Positions 8,032 through 18,898 of a DNA stretch of 64,000 nt are shown here, one piece after another. The stretch is from Mycolicibacterium fluoranthenivorans (GTDB lineage: Bacteria; Actinomycetota; Actinomycetes; Mycobacteriales; Mycobacteriaceae). The stretch spans positions 372,001 through 436,000 of the forward strand of contig NZ_JAANOW010000001.1 of NCBI RefSeq assembly GCF_011758805.1. The letters are read 5' to 3'. The first letter of the stretch is position 1. Each line of letters starts with the position of its first letter. The translations under genes were made by a program, and so were the position numbers. The notes under the pieces are model-generated. The model made no database searches. It saw only the letters and a list, made by a program, of their open reading frames with translations, and had not been told where the DNA came from.

Positions 8032-9237
8032 GTGACGGTTGACGCAACAAAAGAGGACGTCTACTTCGACCCGTACAACGTCGAACTCAACGCCAACCCG
8101 TATCCGGCGTTCGCCCGGCTGCGGGAGGAGGCGCCGCTTTACTACAACGAGCAGTTCGACTTCTACGCGCTGAGCCGGTTCGCCGACGTCAACAAGGCGC
8201 TGATCGACCACGAGACGTTCAGCTCGGCGCGGGGCGCCATCATCGAGCTCATCAAGGCCAATATCGAGATTCCCTCGGGCGCCTTGATCTTCGAGGATCC
8301 GCCGATCCACACCACGCACCGCAAGTTGTTGGCCCGGATGTTCACGCCGCGCAAGATCGCCGCGCTGGAACCCAAGATCCGGGAGTACTGCGCCCAGGCG
8401 CTGGACCCGCTGGTCGGCAGCGGCAAGATCGACTTCATCACCGACTTCGGCGCCATCATGCCGATGCGGGTGATCAGTGCGCTGCTGGGTATCCCCGAGG
8501 ACGACCAGGAGATGATCCGCGACCACGGCAACGCCCAGATGCGCACCGAGGCGGGCAAACCGATGGAAGCCGCTGAGAAGGGCCTGGTCGACGGCTCGAT
8601 CTTCGAGACCTATATCGACTGGCGCAAGGACAACCCGTCCGACGACATCATGACCGACCTGCTCAACGTCGAGTTCACCGACGAGCACGGCGTGACCCGC
8701 CACCTCACCCGCGAAGAACTGCTCATCTACATCAACGTGGTGGCGGGTGCGGGTAACGAGACGACCACCCGGCTCATCGGCTGGGCGGCCAAGGTGCTCG
8801 CCGAGCACCCGGACCAGCGGCGTCAGCTCGTCGAGAACCCCGCGCTGATCCCGCAGGCGATCGAGGAGCTGCTGCGCTTCGAGCCGCCCGCGCCACACGT
8901 CGCGCGCTATGTCACCCGCGATGTCGAGTACTACGGCCAGACCGTGCCCGCGGGCAGCTCGATGATGATGCTCATCGGCGCCGCGGTCCGCGACAGCCGC
9001 CAGTTCCCGCCCGACGGTGAGGTCTTCGACATCCACCGCGAGCAGCGTCAGCACCTGGCGTTCAGTGTCGGCACCCACTTCTGTCTCGGCTCCGCACTTG
9101 CGCGTCTGGAAGGCCGGATCGCCCTGGAGGAGATGCTCAAGCGCTTCCCGGAGTGGGAGATCGACCTACCCAACGCCGCGTTGTCGCCGACGTCGACGGT
9201 CCGTGGCTGGGATTCGATGCCGGCCTTCATTCCGTGA
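8032..9237 (+). CDS. Cytochrome P450
   Basis: A 401-residue soluble class I bacterial P450. The heme-binding loop is F-S-V-G-T-H-F-C with the thiolate ligand Cys351. The oxygen-activating helix is A-G-A-G-N-E-T-T-T-R (238-247), containing the acid-alcohol pair Glu243-Thr244, and the K-helix E-E-L-L-R supplies the ExxR pair. It hydroxylates an unknown hydrophobic compound and needs ferredoxin and reductase, neither of which is adjacent. GTG at 8032 is preceded by a GGAGAAGGTG region. Its stop codon overlaps the start of the next gene (GTGA), so the two are translationally coupled. In mycobacteria such P450s act on sterols, fatty acids or aromatic compounds. Confidence 0.93.
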   Translation: MTVDATKEDVYFDPYNVELNANPYPAFARLREEAPLYYNEQFDFYALSRFADVNKALIDHETFSSARGAIIELIKANIEIPSGALIFEDPPIHTTHRKLLARMFTPRKIAALEPKIREYCAQALDPLVGSGKIDFITDFGAIMPMRVISALLGIPEDDQEMIRDHGNAQMRTEAGKPMEAAEKGLVDGSIFETYIDWRKDNPSDDIMTDLLNVEFTDEHGVTRHLTREELLIYINVVAGAGNETTTRLIGWAAKVLAEHPDQRRQLVENPALIPQAIEELLRFEPPAPHVARYVTRDVEYYGQTVPAGSSMMMLIGAAVRDSRQFPPDGEVFDIHREQRQHLAFSVGTHFCLGSALARLEGRIALEEMLKRFPEWEIDLPNAALSPTSTVRGWDSMPAFIP

Positions 9238-10328
9238 CGGCGAGTCTGACCGTCCCGAGCTCCTGGGATGAGGTCCGCGCGGACTGGATGACCGCTGCGT
9301 TGGCCCGCGACTTTCCCGGTGCGGTGGTCGGCGAGGTCAGCGTCGCGATGCGCGATGACGGCACCAACCGGCGGGCCCGGCTGGCGTTGACGTACACCGC
9401 GGACGGACCTACCGGGCCTCCCACGGTGTTCGTCAAGGCGGTCGATCCCGAACACCGGGAACTGATCAAACTCACCAGCGGGCTGCTGCACGAGCCGCGA
9501 CTTTTCACCTCGCACGTCGACCTGCCGCTGGAGCACCCGAGGGTGTTCGCCGCGGCCATCGACGAAGTGGCCGAAGACTTCGTCCTGGTCATGGAGGACC
9601 TGACTGCGCGTGACGCCGACCCACGCGATGCGACCCGGCCGCTGACCGTCGAGCAGGCGGCCGCCGGCGTGCGCGGGCTGGCCAGCCTGCACGGAAGGTT
9701 CTGGGGTGAGCGGCTGGCCCGGCCCGGCCTGGACTGGCTCGAACCGTTCGTGGAGTGGGACGGGATGCAGTACGCGCCGCTGCCCGCCGCGCTGGAACGC
9801 CTCGGCGACGATGCGCCCGCCTCGGTGCATGCGCTGAGCATCGAGGATCTCATCGAAGGTATCTGGAAGCCCTTCGTCGCGACGTTGACCGGCCCGTCCG
9901 GCGGGGCACCGACGCTGCTGCACGGGGACGCGCACGTGGGCAACACCTACCTCCTGCCGACCGGGGAGCTGGGCTTCCTGGACTGGCAGGTGGCCCGTCG
10001 CGGCAACTTCTCGCTCGACCTCGGCTACTTCCTGCAGGGTGCGGTGACCACCGAGGACCGCCGGGCGCACGAGCGCGACCTGCTCGCCGTCTACCGCGAG
10101 GCGCTCGAGCTGCCTGCGGCGGAACTCCCGTCGGCCGACGAGATCTGGCTGCGCTACCGCGCGTCCGCGGCGCATGGGCTGACCTTGTGGCTGGCCACCG
10201 CCAGCGCCGGGGAACTGTGGCAGCGCCCGGATATCGCGCTGGCGCTCGCGCAGCGGTATTCGGCGGCGTACGACGATCTGCAGACAGCGGATGCGCTCGG
10301 TGAACTGGGGTTCAGACCGACCCGCTGA
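9234..10328 (+). CDS. APH-fold phosphotransferase (aminoglycoside/ecdysteroid kinase-like)
   Basis: A 364-residue small-molecule kinase-like protein. The catalytic loop is H230-G-D-A-H-V-G-N237, with Asp232 as base and Asn237 as metal ligand. The metal-binding D-F-G equivalent is D250-W-Q. An upstream V-F-V-K-A-V segment contains the ATP-binding Lys. Members phosphorylate hydroxyls on aminoglycosides, choline, sterol-like ecdysteroids or acyl substrates. The GTG start overlaps the P450 stop by four bases, which suggests that it acts on the hydroxylated P450 product; this is inference. An in-frame start 81 bases upstream would place its first residues inside the P450 coding region and is less likely. 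There is no reason to call it an antibiotic resistance gene. Confidence 0.82.
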   Translation: MTASLTVPSSWDEVRADWMTAALARDFPGAVVGEVSVAMRDDGTNRRARLALTYTADGPTGPPTVFVKAVDPEHRELIKLTSGLLHEPRLFTSHVDLPLEHPRVFAAAIDEVAEDFVLVMEDLTARDADPRDATRPLTVEQAAAGVRGLASLHGRFWGERLARPGLDWLEPFVEWDGMQYAPLPAALERLGDDAPASVHALSIEDLIEGIWKPFVATLTGPSGGAPTLLHGDAHVGNTYLLPTGELGFLDWQVARRGNFSLDLGYFLQGAVTTEDRRAHERDLLAVYREALELPAAELPSADEIWLRYRASAAHGLTLWLATASAGELWQRPDIALALAQRYSAAYDDLQTADALGELGFRPTR

Positions 10329-10373
10329 CCGCGGTCTTAGGCGCCCGGCCCGCTGACCCCATAGGGTTGGGGC

Positions 10374-11267
10374 GTGCTAGGCCCTGCCCTGGTGGTGTTG
10401 TTCGCCTTGTGCGCCGCGATCTTTGCCGCTGTCGGCATCGTGGTGCGCCAGCGCGCCACCCTCGACGTTCCCCCGGAGCACGGGGTGAGCACCGTCATGG
10501 TTGCCACCCTGTTGCGCCGCCCGCTGTGGTGGGCGGGCACGGCGTCGGCCGTGGCCGGATTCGTCTTCCAGGCGCTCGCTCTGGCGCACGGCTCACTGCT
10601 GGTGGTGCAGCCGCTGCTGGTGTCGGCACTGCTGTTCGCGCTGCCCCTGAGCGCCCGGTTGGCGCACCGCAGGGTGACCCGCGGTGAATGGCTGTGGGCC
10701 ATCCTGCTCACGCTGTCGCTGGCGGTGTTCATCCTGCTGGCGCATCCACGGGCGAACGAGCACATCGCGCCCGCCCGTCAGATCGCCGTGGCGGTGGTGA
10801 TCAGCTTCCTGCTCGTCATCGCCTGCGTGGTGATCGCGGTGCGCAGACCGGGCTGGCAGCGCGCGGTGCTGCTGGCCGTCGGGGTCGGCGTGCTGTTCGG
10901 CATGGTGGCGGTGATGACCAAGGTCCTGACGCACCTGCTCGCCCGCGACAGCGTCGCCCAGGTGCTGGCCACCCCGGTGCCCTATGTCCTGGTGGCGCTG
11001 GGCGTGGTGGCCACCCTGCTGCAGCAGTCGGCGTTCCACGCCGGCTCACTGCAGACCTCGGTGCCCACCATGATCGTGATCGAGCCGTTGGCGGCCGTGC
11101 TGCTGGGCGCCTTCATCCTCGGCGAGCAGCTGGACGCCAACGGCTGGGAGTCCATCGCCCTGACGGCGGCGGTGGTGGTCATGACGACCGCGACGATCGC
11201 GCTGGGTCGTGACGAGGGTGCCTACGAAGCACAGCTGGAAGCCCGCAAGACTCCGACGCCCAGTTAG
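10374..11267 (+). CDS. DMT/NIPA-like integral membrane protein, probable transporter
   Basis: A 297-residue protein with nine or ten hydrophobic helices and short loops, ending in a hydrophilic tail (about residues 277-297). The repeated helix pairs and the motif G-S-L-L-V-V-Q-P-L-L-V (about 73-83), echoed by G-S-L-Q-T-S-V-P-T-M-I-V-I-E-P-L (about 223-238), fit the drug/metabolite transporter superfamily and its DMT/NIPA branch. The substrate is unknown. GTG at 10374 begins just after a short gap from the kinase gene, 45 bases, so co-transcription with the P450 operon is possible. An ATG start is not available nearby. Confidence 0.75.
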   Translation: MLGPALVVLFALCAAIFAAVGIVVRQRATLDVPPEHGVSTVMVATLLRRPLWWAGTASAVAGFVFQALALAHGSLLVVQPLLVSALLFALPLSARLAHRRVTRGEWLWAILLTLSLAVFILLAHPRANEHIAPARQIAVAVVISFLLVIACVVIAVRRPGWQRAVLLAVGVGVLFGMVAVMTKVLTHLLARDSVAQVLATPVPYVLVALGVVATLLQQSAFHAGSLQTSVPTMIVIEPLAAVLLGAFILGEQLDANGWESIALTAAVVVMTTATIALGRDEGAYEAQLEARKTPTPS

Positions 11268-11406
11268 CTGGCTCACAACACACTGGTCGTCGCCGCGAAC
11301 CGGGCATATCTTTAGTTTTGCTAACGTTGTTTCGGTTACCGGGCCGCAGAGCCCGGCATATGGCACCAGAATTTCATTGAGCTGAAGAGTTATCGGGGGT
11401 TTCCGC

Positions 11407-14400
11407 ATGACCAACGACATGAGCGATGAGCGTTTCGAGCTCCGCCTCGACCACCTGTACGACACCGACCCGCAGTTCGCCGCCGCGGCGCCCAGCGCCG
11501 AGGTGATCGCCGCCGTCGACGAGCCCGGCCTGCGTCTGCCCGCCGTCGTCAAGACCGTGTTGCAGGGGTACGGCGACCGGCCCGCGCTGGGCCAGCGCGC
11601 CGTCGAATTCGTTGCCGATCCCGCGACGGGGCGGACGGTGGCCTCGTTACTGCCGCGGTTCGAGACCATCACCCACCGGCAGCTGTGGGACCGGGTCCAG
11701 GCGATCGCCAACGCCTGGCAGAACCATCCAGTCGCCATCGGGGATCGGGTCGCGATCCTCGGCTTCACCAGCGTCGACTACACCACCGTCGACACCGCGC
11801 TGACCCAGCTGGGCGCCGTCTCGGTGCCGCTGCAGACCAGCGCGTCGGTCGCGGCATTGCAGCCGATCGTCGCCGAGACCGAACCCGTCCTGATCGCGAC
11901 GAGCATCGACTACCTCGATGACGCCGTCGCTCTGGTGGCGGGCGCGAACACCGCGCACCTGGTGGTCTTCGACTACCACCCCGAGATCGACGACCAGCGT
12001 GAGGCCGTCGAGGCCGCACAGGCCCGGCTGGGCTCCGGCGTCAGCGTCGAGGCGCTCGCCGACGTCCTGGAGCGCGGTGCCGGTCTGCCCGATATCGAAG
12101 GTGTCACCGGCTCCGAAGACGACCCGCTGTCCCTGCTGATCTACACCTCGGGCAGCACCGGAGCGCCCAAGGGTGCGATGTACCTGGAGAGCAAAGTCGC
12201 CAACATCTGGCGACCGGCCGCCAACGCACACTGGGACGACAGTCAGGGCAAGGTGCCCTCGATCGTGCTGAGCTTCATGCCGATGAGCCACGTGATGGGC
12301 CGCGGCATCCTCTACGGCGCACTGGCCGCCGGTGGCACCGTCAACTTCGCCGCCCGTGCGGACCTGTCGACCTTCCTGGATGACCTGGCGCTGACCCGCC
12401 CGACCCAGCTGAACTTCGTGCCGCGTATCTGGGACATGCTGTTCCAGGAATTCCAGAGCCGCACCGCGCACGGCGCGGACGATGATGAGGTGCTCGCCGA
12501 TATGCGCGAGAACCTGCTCGGCGGGCGCTATGTCAGCGCGCTGACCGGTTCGGCACCCATCTCACCGGAACTCAAGGCCTGGGTCGAGCGCCTGCTCGAC
12601 CAGCACCTGCTGGAGGGTTACGGCTCCACCGAGGCGGGCTCGGTGTTCGTCGACGGCCGGATCACCCGTCCGCCGGTGCTGGACTACAAACTGGTCGATG
12701 TCCCCGAACTGGGCTACCGGCTCTCCGACGTCCCGCACCCGCGCGGTGAGCTGCTGGTCAAATCCACCCAGCTGTTCCCGGGTTACTACAAGCGCCCCGA
12801 GATCACCGCGCAGATGTTCGACGAGGACGGTTTCTACCGGACCGGCGATATCGTCGCCGAACTCGGGCCCGACGAGGTCCGCTACGTGGACCGGCGCAAC
12901 AACGTGCTCAAGCTGGCCCAGGGCGAGTTCGTCACCGTCTCCAAGCTGGAGGCGGCGTTCACCACCAGCCCGCTGGTGCAGCAGATCTACATCTACGGCA
13001 ACAGCTCTCGGCCGTACCTGCTGGCCGTCGTCGTGCCCAGCGACCCCGACGCGACCAAGGCGGCCATCGCCCAGTCGCTGAAGGACACCGCCCGGGCCGC
13101 AGACCTGCAGAGCTACGAGATCCCGCGGGATTTCCTGGTGGAGACCACGCCGTTCACGGTGGAGAACGGTCTGCTGACCGGGATCCGGAAGCTGGCCTGG
13201 CCCAAGCTCAAGGAGCGCTACGGCGCCGAACTGGAGGAGTTGTACGCCGAGCTCGCCGACGGCCAGGCCAACGAATTGCAGACCCTGCGCCAGCACGGTG
13301 CCGAGGCGCCGGTGCTGGAGACGGTCTCCCGCGCCGCGGTCGCCCTGCTGGGCGCGGCCAGCAGCGATGTGGCGCCGGATGCGCACTTCACCGATCTGGG
13401 TGGGGATTCATTGTCGGCGTTGACATTCGGGAATCTTCTGCAGGAGATCTTCGGTGTCGAGGTGCCGGTGTCGGTGATCGTGAGTCCGGCCTCGGATCTG
13501 GCGACCATCGCCGCGCATATCGAGACGCAGCGCGCCGGGGGTACCGGCCGGCCCACCTTCACCTCGGTCCATGGCGCCGGAGCCAAGGAAGTCCATGCCG
13601 CGGACCTGACCCTGGACAAGTTCATCGATGCCGCGACATTGGCTGCGGCACCGACACTTCCGAAGGCGAAAGGTGAGGTGCGCACCGTCCTGTTGACCGG
13701 TGCGACCGGGTTCCTGGGGCGCTATCTGGCCCTGGAGTGGCTGGAGCGGATGGACCTGGTCGACGGGAAGCTGATCTGCCTGGTCCGGGCACGCAGCAAT
13801 GAGGAGGCGCGGGCTCGGCTGGACAAGACTTTCGATAGTGGTGACCCGAAACTCCTTGCGCACTACCGGGAACTGGCTGCCGAGCATCTCGAGGTGATCG
13901 CCGGTGACAAGGGTGAGGCCGATCTCGGGTTGGACAAGGCCACCTGGCAGCGGCTGGCCGATACGGTGGACTTCATCGTCGATCCGGCGGCGCTGGTCAA
14001 TCACGTGCTGCCCTACAGCGAGTTGTTCGGCCCCAATGCGTTGGGGACCGCGGAGCTGATCCGGATTGCGCTGACGACGAAGATCAAGCCGTTCGCCTAC
14101 GTCTCCACCATCGGCGTCGGCGACCAGATCGAGCCGGGCACGTTCGTCGAGGATGCCGATGTCCGGACCATCAGTGCCACCAGGGCCATCAACGACAGCT
14201 ATGCCAACGGTTACGGCACCAGCAAGTGGGCCGGTGAGGTGTTGCTGCGCGAAGCGCACGATCTTGCCGGATTGCCGGTGTCGGTGTTCCGCTGTGACAT
14301 GATCCTGGCTGATACCACCTACGCCGGACAGCTGAACCTGCCCGACATGTTCACCCGGATGATGTTCAGCCTGGTGGCCACGGGTGTGGCGCCTAAGTCG

Positions 14401-14871
14401 TTCAATGAGCTTGATGCGCAGGGTAATCGGCAGCGTGCCCACTACGACGGGCTGCCGGTCGAGTTCATCGCGGAGGCCATCTCGACACTCGGCGCCCATG
14501 TCGGCGCGGGCTTCGAGACCTATCACGTGATGAATCCGTACGACGACGGCATCAGCATGGACACCTTCGTCGACTGGCTGGTCGAAGCCGGCTACAAGAT
14601 CGAACGCGTCAACGACTACGCCGACTGGCTCGACCGGTTCGAAACCACCCTGCGGGCCCTGCCCGACAGGCAGCGCCAGGCCTCGCTGCTGCCGCTACTG
14701 CACAACTACCAGCGGCCCGGCGTCCCGGTCAACGGTGCCATGGCCCCGACCGAGGTGTTCCGCGCTGCCGTGCAGGACGCGAAAATCGGTCCTGACAAGG
14801 ACATCCCGCATGTCAGCCCCGCGGTGATCGTGAAGTACATCACCGACCTGCAGTTGCTCGGCCTGCTGTAG
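11407..14871 (+). CDS. car: Carboxylic acid reductase (ATP/NADPH-dependent), first tandem copy
   Basis: A 1154-residue multidomain enzyme that reduces carboxylic acids to aldehydes. An adenylation domain (about 1-640) carries the [11 protein letters not shown] loop near residue 247 and the Y-G-S-T-E-A-G motif. A carrier domain has L-G-G-D-S-L with Ser668 as phosphopantetheine site. A thioester reductase domain (about 750-1154) has a T-G-A-T-G-F-L-G nucleotide site and Y-G-T-S-K (near 935-939). A phosphopantetheinyl transferase, needed for activity, is not in the window. ATG at 11407 follows a GGGGG ribosome site, with a second ATG four codons later. The 139-base leader has an A+T-rich patch and a CCGGGC-N6-GCCCGG hairpin (11339-11356). 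The substrate is not readable; aromatic and fatty acids are usual. Confidence 0.95.
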   Translation: MTNDMSDERFELRLDHLYDTDPQFAAAAPSAEVIAAVDEPGLRLPAVVKTVLQGYGDRPALGQRAVEFVADPATGRTVASLLPRFETITHRQLWDRVQAIANAWQNHPVAIGDRVAILGFTSVDYTTVDTALTQLGAVSVPLQTSASVAALQPIVAETEPVLIATSIDYLDDAVALVAGANTAHLVVFDYHPEIDDQREAVEAAQARLGSGVSVEALADVLERGAGLPDIEGVTGSEDDPLSLLIYTSGSTGAPKGAMYLESKVANIWRPAANAHWDDSQGKVPSIVLSFMPMSHVMGRGILYGALAAGGTVNFAARADLSTFLDDLALTRPTQLNFVPRIWDMLFQEFQSRTAHGADDDEVLADMRENLLGGRYVSALTGSAPISPELKAWVERLLDQHLLEGYGSTEAGSVFVDGRITRPPVLDYKLVDVPELGYRLSDVPHPRGELLVKSTQLFPGYYKRPEITAQMFDEDGFYRTGDIVAELGPDEVRYVDRRNNVLKLAQGEFVTVSKLEAAFTTSPLVQQIYIYGNSSRPYLLAVVVPSDPDATKAAIAQSLKDTARAADLQSYEIPRDFLVETTPFTVENGLLTGIRKLAWPKLKERYGAELEELYAELADGQANELQTLRQHGAEAPVLETVSRAAVALLGAASSDVAPDAHFTDLGGDSLSALTFGNLLQEIFGVEVPVSVIVSPASDLATIAAHIETQRAGGTGRPTFTSVHGAGAKEVHAADLTLDKFIDAATLAAAPTLPKAKGEVRTVLLTGATGFLGRYLALEWLERMDLVDGKLICLVRARSNEEARARLDKTFDSGDPKLLAHYRELAAEHLEVIAGDKGEADLGLDKATWQRLADTVDFIVDPAALVNHVLPYSELFGPNALGTAELIRIALTTKIKPFAYVSTIGVGDQIEPGTFVEDADVRTISATRAINDSYANGYGTSKWAGEVLLREAHDLAGLPVSVFRCDMILADTTYAGQLNLPDMFTRMMFSLVATGVAPKSFNELDAQGNRQRAHYDGLPVEFIAEAISTLGAHVGAGFETYHVMNPYDDGISMDTFVDWLVEAGYKIERVNDYADWLDRFETTLRALPDRQRQASLLPLLHNYQRPGVPVNGAMAPTEVFRAAVQDAKIGPDKDIPHVSPAVIVKYITDLQLLGLL
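13366..14388 (+). repeat. Near-identical block shared with second CAR gene (copy A)
   Basis: Comparing the two CAR genes at a constant offset of 3617 bases, 13366-13538 is identical to 16983-17155. After a diverged linker, 13691-14388 matches 17308-18005 with about a dozen differences, some of them clustered. The flanking adenylation domains and extreme C-termini differ far more, including at silent sites. The block covers the carrier domain and most of the reductase domain. Such DNA-level identity in the middle of otherwise diverged paralogues indicates recent gene conversion or unequal exchange. Confidence 0.85.
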
Positions 14872-15002
14872 GGCTTTTCTCAGCTCATTGACAGCCGCGA
14901 GTGGGAATTCGCCGACCTCCTCGCTCGTCATTCCTAGTGGAGCCCAAAGATGCGCTCCCTCCTGATTTGTCTTTAAATACCGAACGTTTCAGAGGTTTTG
15001 TG

Positions 15003-18000
15003 ATGTCCACAGCTACCCAGGACGAACGGCTCGAACGCCGCATCGCCGACTTGATCGCCAATGATCCGCAGTTCGCCGCGGCGCGACCCGACGCCACCGT
15101 CGCCGAGGCCGCCGAAGCCCCCGGGATCAGACTCCCGCAGATCGTCCAGACCGTCCTGCAGGGCTACGCCGACCGGCCGGCCCTCGGGCAGCGCGCCGTC
15201 GAGTTCGTCACCGATCCGGCCACCGGCCGGACGACGGCCGCGCTCCTCCCTCGGTTCGAGACCGTCACCTACGGGGAGCTGTGGAACCGGGTTCGCTCGG
15301 CCGCCGCCGCGCTGTACGACTCCGGTGTGGCAGCAGGTGACCGGGTGGCCATCCTCGGCTTCACCAGTGCCGACTACACCGTCATCGACACGGCCCTGGG
15401 CCAGATCGGTGCGGTTTCCGTTCCGCTGCAGTCGAGTTCGTCCGCTTCCGCGCTGGCGCCCATCCTGGCCGAGACCGAGCCGCGGGTCATCGCTGCCAGT
15501 ATCGGATATGTCGACGAGGCCGTCGAGCTCGCGCTCACCGGCCACGCACCCGAGCGCGTCCTCGTGTTCGACTACCACCCGGAGGTCGACGACCAGCGCG
15601 AAGCCCTGGCCGCTGCAGTCGAGGCGTTGAGCGCGGCAGCCGTGGTCGTCGAAACCCTGTCCGAGGCGCTGGCGCGCGGCCGCGAGCTGGCACAGGCCCC
15701 CGCGCCCAGCGGTGCGGACCTCAACCCGCTGTCCCTGCTGATCTACACCTCGGGCAGCACCGGTGCCCCGAAGGGCGCGATGTATCTGGAAAGCCAGGTC
15801 GCGTCGTTCTGGCAGCGCTCGAGCGAGTCGTGGTTCGGCCCGAGCGTCGCCTCGATCAACCTGAACTTCATGCCGATGAGCCACGTGATGGGCCGCGGCA
15901 TCCTGTACAGCACCCTGGCCGCGGGCGGTACCTGCTACTTCGCCGCTCGCGCCGACCTGTCCACCCTCCTGGAGGACCTGGCACTGGCCCGGCCCACCGA
16001 GCTGAACTTCGTTCCCCGCGTGTGGGAGATGCTCTATCAGGAATTCCAGAGCCGCACCGCGCACGGCACCGATGAGGACTCGGTCCTCGCCGACATGCGG
16101 GACAACCTGCTCGGCGGGCGCTATGTGGACGCCATGACCGGCTCCGCCCCGATCACCGATGCGCTGAAGTCCTGGGTGGAGTCGTTCCTCGGTATCCACC
16201 TTCGCGAGGGTTACGGCTCCACCGAGGCCGGCATGGTGTTCTTCGACGGACGGGTGCAACGGCCGCCGACCATCGACTACAAACTGGTCGACGTCCCCGA
16301 CCTCGGTTACTACCACACCGATCAGCCGTATCCGCGCGGCGAACTTCTGGTCAAGACGGTCAACCTGTTCCCCGGCTACTACAAGCGGCCGGAGGTCACC
16401 GCGGGCGTGTTCGACGAGGACGGTTTCTACCGGACCGGCGATATCGTCGCCGAACTCGGGCCGGACGAGATCCGCTATGTGGACCGGCGCAACAACGTGC
16501 TCAAGCTGGCCCAGGGCGAGTTCGTCACCCTGGCCAAACTCGAAGCCGCGTTCAGCAACAACAGCCCGCTGGTGCGGCAGATCTACGTGTACGGCAACAG
16601 CGCTCAGCCTTATCTGCTGGCCGTGGTGGTACCCACCGAGGATGCCCAGGCGCGCTGGTCGCACGACGAGCTCAAGCGGAACATCGCCGCCTCGTTCCAG
16701 GATGTCGCCAAGGCGCTGGAGCTGCAGAGCTACGAGGTGCCCCGGGATTTCCTGGTGGAGACCACGCCGTTCACGGTGGAGAACGGTCTGCTGACCGGGA
16801 TTCGGAAGCTGGCCTGGCCCAAGCTCAAGGCCCATTACGGACCCGCACTCGAGGAGCTGTACGCCGAGCTCGCCGACGGGCAGGCTCGTGAGTTGAGAGA
16901 GCTCCGATCTGCCGGTGCCGACGCGCCGGTGATCGAGACGGTGGTGCGCGCTGCCGCGGCACTGCTCGGTGCGGCGACCTCGGATGTGGCGCCGGATGCG
17001 CACTTCACCGATCTGGGTGGGGATTCATTGTCGGCGTTGACATTCGGGAATCTTCTGCAGGAGATCTTCGGTGTCGAGGTGCCGGTGTCGGTGATCGTGA
17101 GTCCGGCCTCGGATCTGGCGACCATCGCCGCGCATATCGAGACGCAGCGCGCCGGTGGCACCGGCCGGCCCACCTTCTCCTCCGTGCACGGCCGGCATGC
17201 GGCCGAGGTCACCGCGAGTGAGCTCACGTTGGACAAGTTCCTGGATTCCGCGACGTTGGCGGCGGCACCGTCGCTTCCGAAGGCGGGCAGCGAGATTCGC
17301 ACGGTGTTGTTGACCGGTGCGACCGGGTTCCTGGGGCGCTATCTGGCCCTGGAGTGGCTGGAGCGGATGGACCTGGTCGACGGGAAGCTGATCTGCCTGG
17401 TCCGGGCACGCAGCAATGAGGAGGCGCGGGCTCGGCTGGACAAGACCTTCGACTCGGGTGACCCGAAACTCCTTGCGCACTACCGGGAACTGGCTGCCGA
17501 GCATCTCGAGGTGATCGCCGGTGACAAGGGTGAGGCCGATCTCGGGTTGGACAAGGCCACCTGGCAGCGGCTGGCCGATACGGTGGACTTCATCGTCGAT
17601 CCGGCGGCGCTGGTCAATCACGTGCTGCCCTACAGCGAGTTGTTCGGCCCCAATGCGTTGGGGACCGCGGAGTTGATCCGGATTGCGCTGACGACGAAGA
17701 TCAAGCCGTTCGCCTACGTCTCCACCATCGGCGTCGGCGACCAGATCGAGCCGGGCACGTTCGTCGAGGATGCCGATGTCCGGACCATGAGCGCCACCAG
17801 GGCCATCAACGACAGCTATGCCAACGGTTACGGCACCAGCAAGTGGGCCGGTGAGGTGTTGCTGCGCGAGGCGCACGATCTTGCCGGATTGCCGGTGTCG
17901 GTGTTCCGCTGCGACATGATCCTGGCCGATACCACCTACGCCGGACAGCTGAACCTGCCCGACATGTTCACCCGGATGATGTTCAGCCTGGTGGCCACCG

Positions 18001-18488
18001 GGATCGCACCCGGATCGTTCTACCAACGCGATGCCGCGGGCAAGAGGCAGGCGTCGCACTACGACGGGTTGCCGGTGGAGTTCATCGCCGAGGCCATCTC
18101 GACGCTCGGTGCGCACGTTCAGGACGGGTTCGCGACGTATCACGTGATGAATCCGTACGACGCTGGCATCAGCATGGACACCTTCGTCGACTGGCTGGTC
18201 GAGGCGGGCTACAAGATCGAACGCGTCGACGACTACGCCGAGTGGTTGTCCCGGTTCGAGACGACGCTGCGCGGGCTGCCCGACAAGCAGCGCCAGGCCT
18301 CGCTGCTGCCGCTACTGCACAACTACCAGCACCCGGAGACCCCGCTGAACGGTTCGATCGCGCCGACCGAGGTGTTCCGTGCCGCGGTGCAGGACGCGAA
18401 AATCGGTGCGGACAAGGACATCCCGCATGTCAGCGCGCCGGTGATCGTGAAGTACATCACCGACCTGCAGTTGCTCGGCCTGATCTAG
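15003..18488 (+). CDS. car: Carboxylic acid reductase (ATP/NADPH-dependent), second tandem copy
   Basis: An 1161-residue paralogue of the preceding gene with the same adenylation, carrier and reductase domains. The carrier Ser is at 675 in L-G-G-D-S-L; the adenylation loop [11 protein letters not shown] and reductase Y-G-T-S-K motifs are intact. The adenylation domain is clearly diverged from the first copy, for example in the pocket region around M-Y-L-E-S and in the inserted segment near residue 580. The two enzymes may therefore take different acids, while the reductase halves are nearly identical. ATG at 15003 is used; an upstream in-frame start at 14901 would add 34 residues unlike any CAR. 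The 131-base gap from the first gene has an A+T-rich stretch (TCTTTAAATACC) that may give it its own promoter. Confidence 0.95.
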   Translation: MSTATQDERLERRIADLIANDPQFAAARPDATVAEAAEAPGIRLPQIVQTVLQGYADRPALGQRAVEFVTDPATGRTTAALLPRFETVTYGELWNRVRSAAAALYDSGVAAGDRVAILGFTSADYTVIDTALGQIGAVSVPLQSSSSASALAPILAETEPRVIAASIGYVDEAVELALTGHAPERVLVFDYHPEVDDQREALAAAVEALSAAAVVVETLSEALARGRELAQAPAPSGADLNPLSLLIYTSGSTGAPKGAMYLESQVASFWQRSSESWFGPSVASINLNFMPMSHVMGRGILYSTLAAGGTCYFAARADLSTLLEDLALARPTELNFVPRVWEMLYQEFQSRTAHGTDEDSVLADMRDNLLGGRYVDAMTGSAPITDALKSWVESFLGIHLREGYGSTEAGMVFFDGRVQRPPTIDYKLVDVPDLGYYHTDQPYPRGELLVKTVNLFPGYYKRPEVTAGVFDEDGFYRTGDIVAELGPDEIRYVDRRNNVLKLAQGEFVTLAKLEAAFSNNSPLVRQIYVYGNSAQPYLLAVVVPTEDAQARWSHDELKRNIAASFQDVAKALELQSYEVPRDFLVETTPFTVENGLLTGIRKLAWPKLKAHYGPALEELYAELADGQARELRELRSAGADAPVIETVVRAAAALLGAATSDVAPDAHFTDLGGDSLSALTFGNLLQEIFGVEVPVSVIVSPASDLATIAAHIETQRAGGTGRPTFSSVHGRHAAEVTASELTLDKFLDSATLAAAPSLPKAGSEIRTVLLTGATGFLGRYLALEWLERMDLVDGKLICLVRARSNEEARARLDKTFDSGDPKLLAHYRELAAEHLEVIAGDKGEADLGLDKATWQRLADTVDFIVDPAALVNHVLPYSELFGPNALGTAELIRIALTTKIKPFAYVSTIGVGDQIEPGTFVEDADVRTMSATRAINDSYANGYGTSKWAGEVLLREAHDLAGLPVSVFRCDMILADTTYAGQLNLPDMFTRMMFSLVATGIAPGSFYQRDAAGKRQASHYDGLPVEFIAEAISTLGAHVQDGFATYHVMNPYDAGISMDTFVDWLVEAGYKIERVDDYAEWLSRFETTLRGLPDKQRQASLLPLLHNYQHPETPLNGSIAPTEVFRAAVQDAKIGADKDIPHVSAPVIVKYITDLQLLGLI
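16983..18005 (+). repeat. Near-identical block shared with first CAR gene (copy B)
   Basis: Partner of 13366-14388. The identity is interrupted by a diverged interdomain linker (about 17156-17307) and ends at the V-A-T-G segment of the reductase domain. Unusually A+T-rich synonymous codons in the carrier domain (for example GGG-GAT-TCA-TTG) are the same in both copies, which convergent selection on protein would not produce. Confidence 0.85.
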
Positions 18489-18496
18489 ATCCGTGC

Positions 18497-18898
18497 TCAG
18501 GCGTGCCAGGAAGACCATCGGCTGACGGTGACCGCCACCACCGGACCGTCCAGTGCGGTGCGCTCGTATTGCCGATACTTGGCCCGCAACAACGCATAAC
18601 CGATCGCCATCTGGTCGCCGTGGGAATGGATTTCGGCGGTGCCGTCGGCGCGTACCCACCACAGTTGGGTCCAGTCCTCGGCGTAATGGTCGACAAGCAG
18701 GCTCACCGCGGGATTGGCCTCGATATTGGCCAGCCGCCGCAACCGCTGGGTGGACTTACGTTTTGCGTCCACCGCGGTGTACAGCGTGTCGCCGCTGACG
18801 GCGAAGACCACCGGCACCACGTGCGGTACCCCGTCCCCGACGGTCGCCAGCACCGCGACGGGTGCCGCAGCGAAGAGGTCGGTGGCGGGAACCGTCAT
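18497..18898 (-). CDS. PPOX-class, probable F420-dependent oxidoreductase (Rv0121 family)
   Basis: A 133-residue split-barrel flavin/F420 enzyme. It has the family pattern [20 protein letters not shown] (about 14-33), then [25 protein letters not shown] (about 46-70). The latter is characteristic of the group named after M. tuberculosis Rv0121. It is likely a soluble dimer using F420 or FMN; the substrate is unknown. The ATG start overlaps the stop of the upstream gene (ATGA), so translation is coupled to the proline-rich membrane protein. The gene converges with CAR copy 2; only 8 bases separate the stops. Confidence 0.85.
   Translation of the reverse strand: MTVPATDLFAAAPVAVLATVGDGVPHVVPVVFAVSGDTLYTAVDAKRKSTQRLRRLANIEANPAVSLLVDHYAEDWTQLWWVRADGTAEIHSHGDQMAIGYALLRAKYRQYERTALDGPVVAVTVSRWSSWHA

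Noticed and set aside
9234..10328. Annotation as an aminoglycoside resistance gene
   Set aside because: Only the general APH fold is visible; coupling to a P450 favours a metabolic substrate and no resistance subfamily motif is recognised.
14901..15002. In-frame 34-residue N-terminal extension of the second CAR
   Set aside because: It reads through the probable promoter and has no similarity to CAR N-termini; the ATG at 15003 aligns with the first copy.
14973..17003. 676-residue minus-strand frame antisense to the second CAR
   Set aside because: Typical antisense shadow rich in Gly, His, Arg and Gln; the same kind of frame is present opposite the first CAR.
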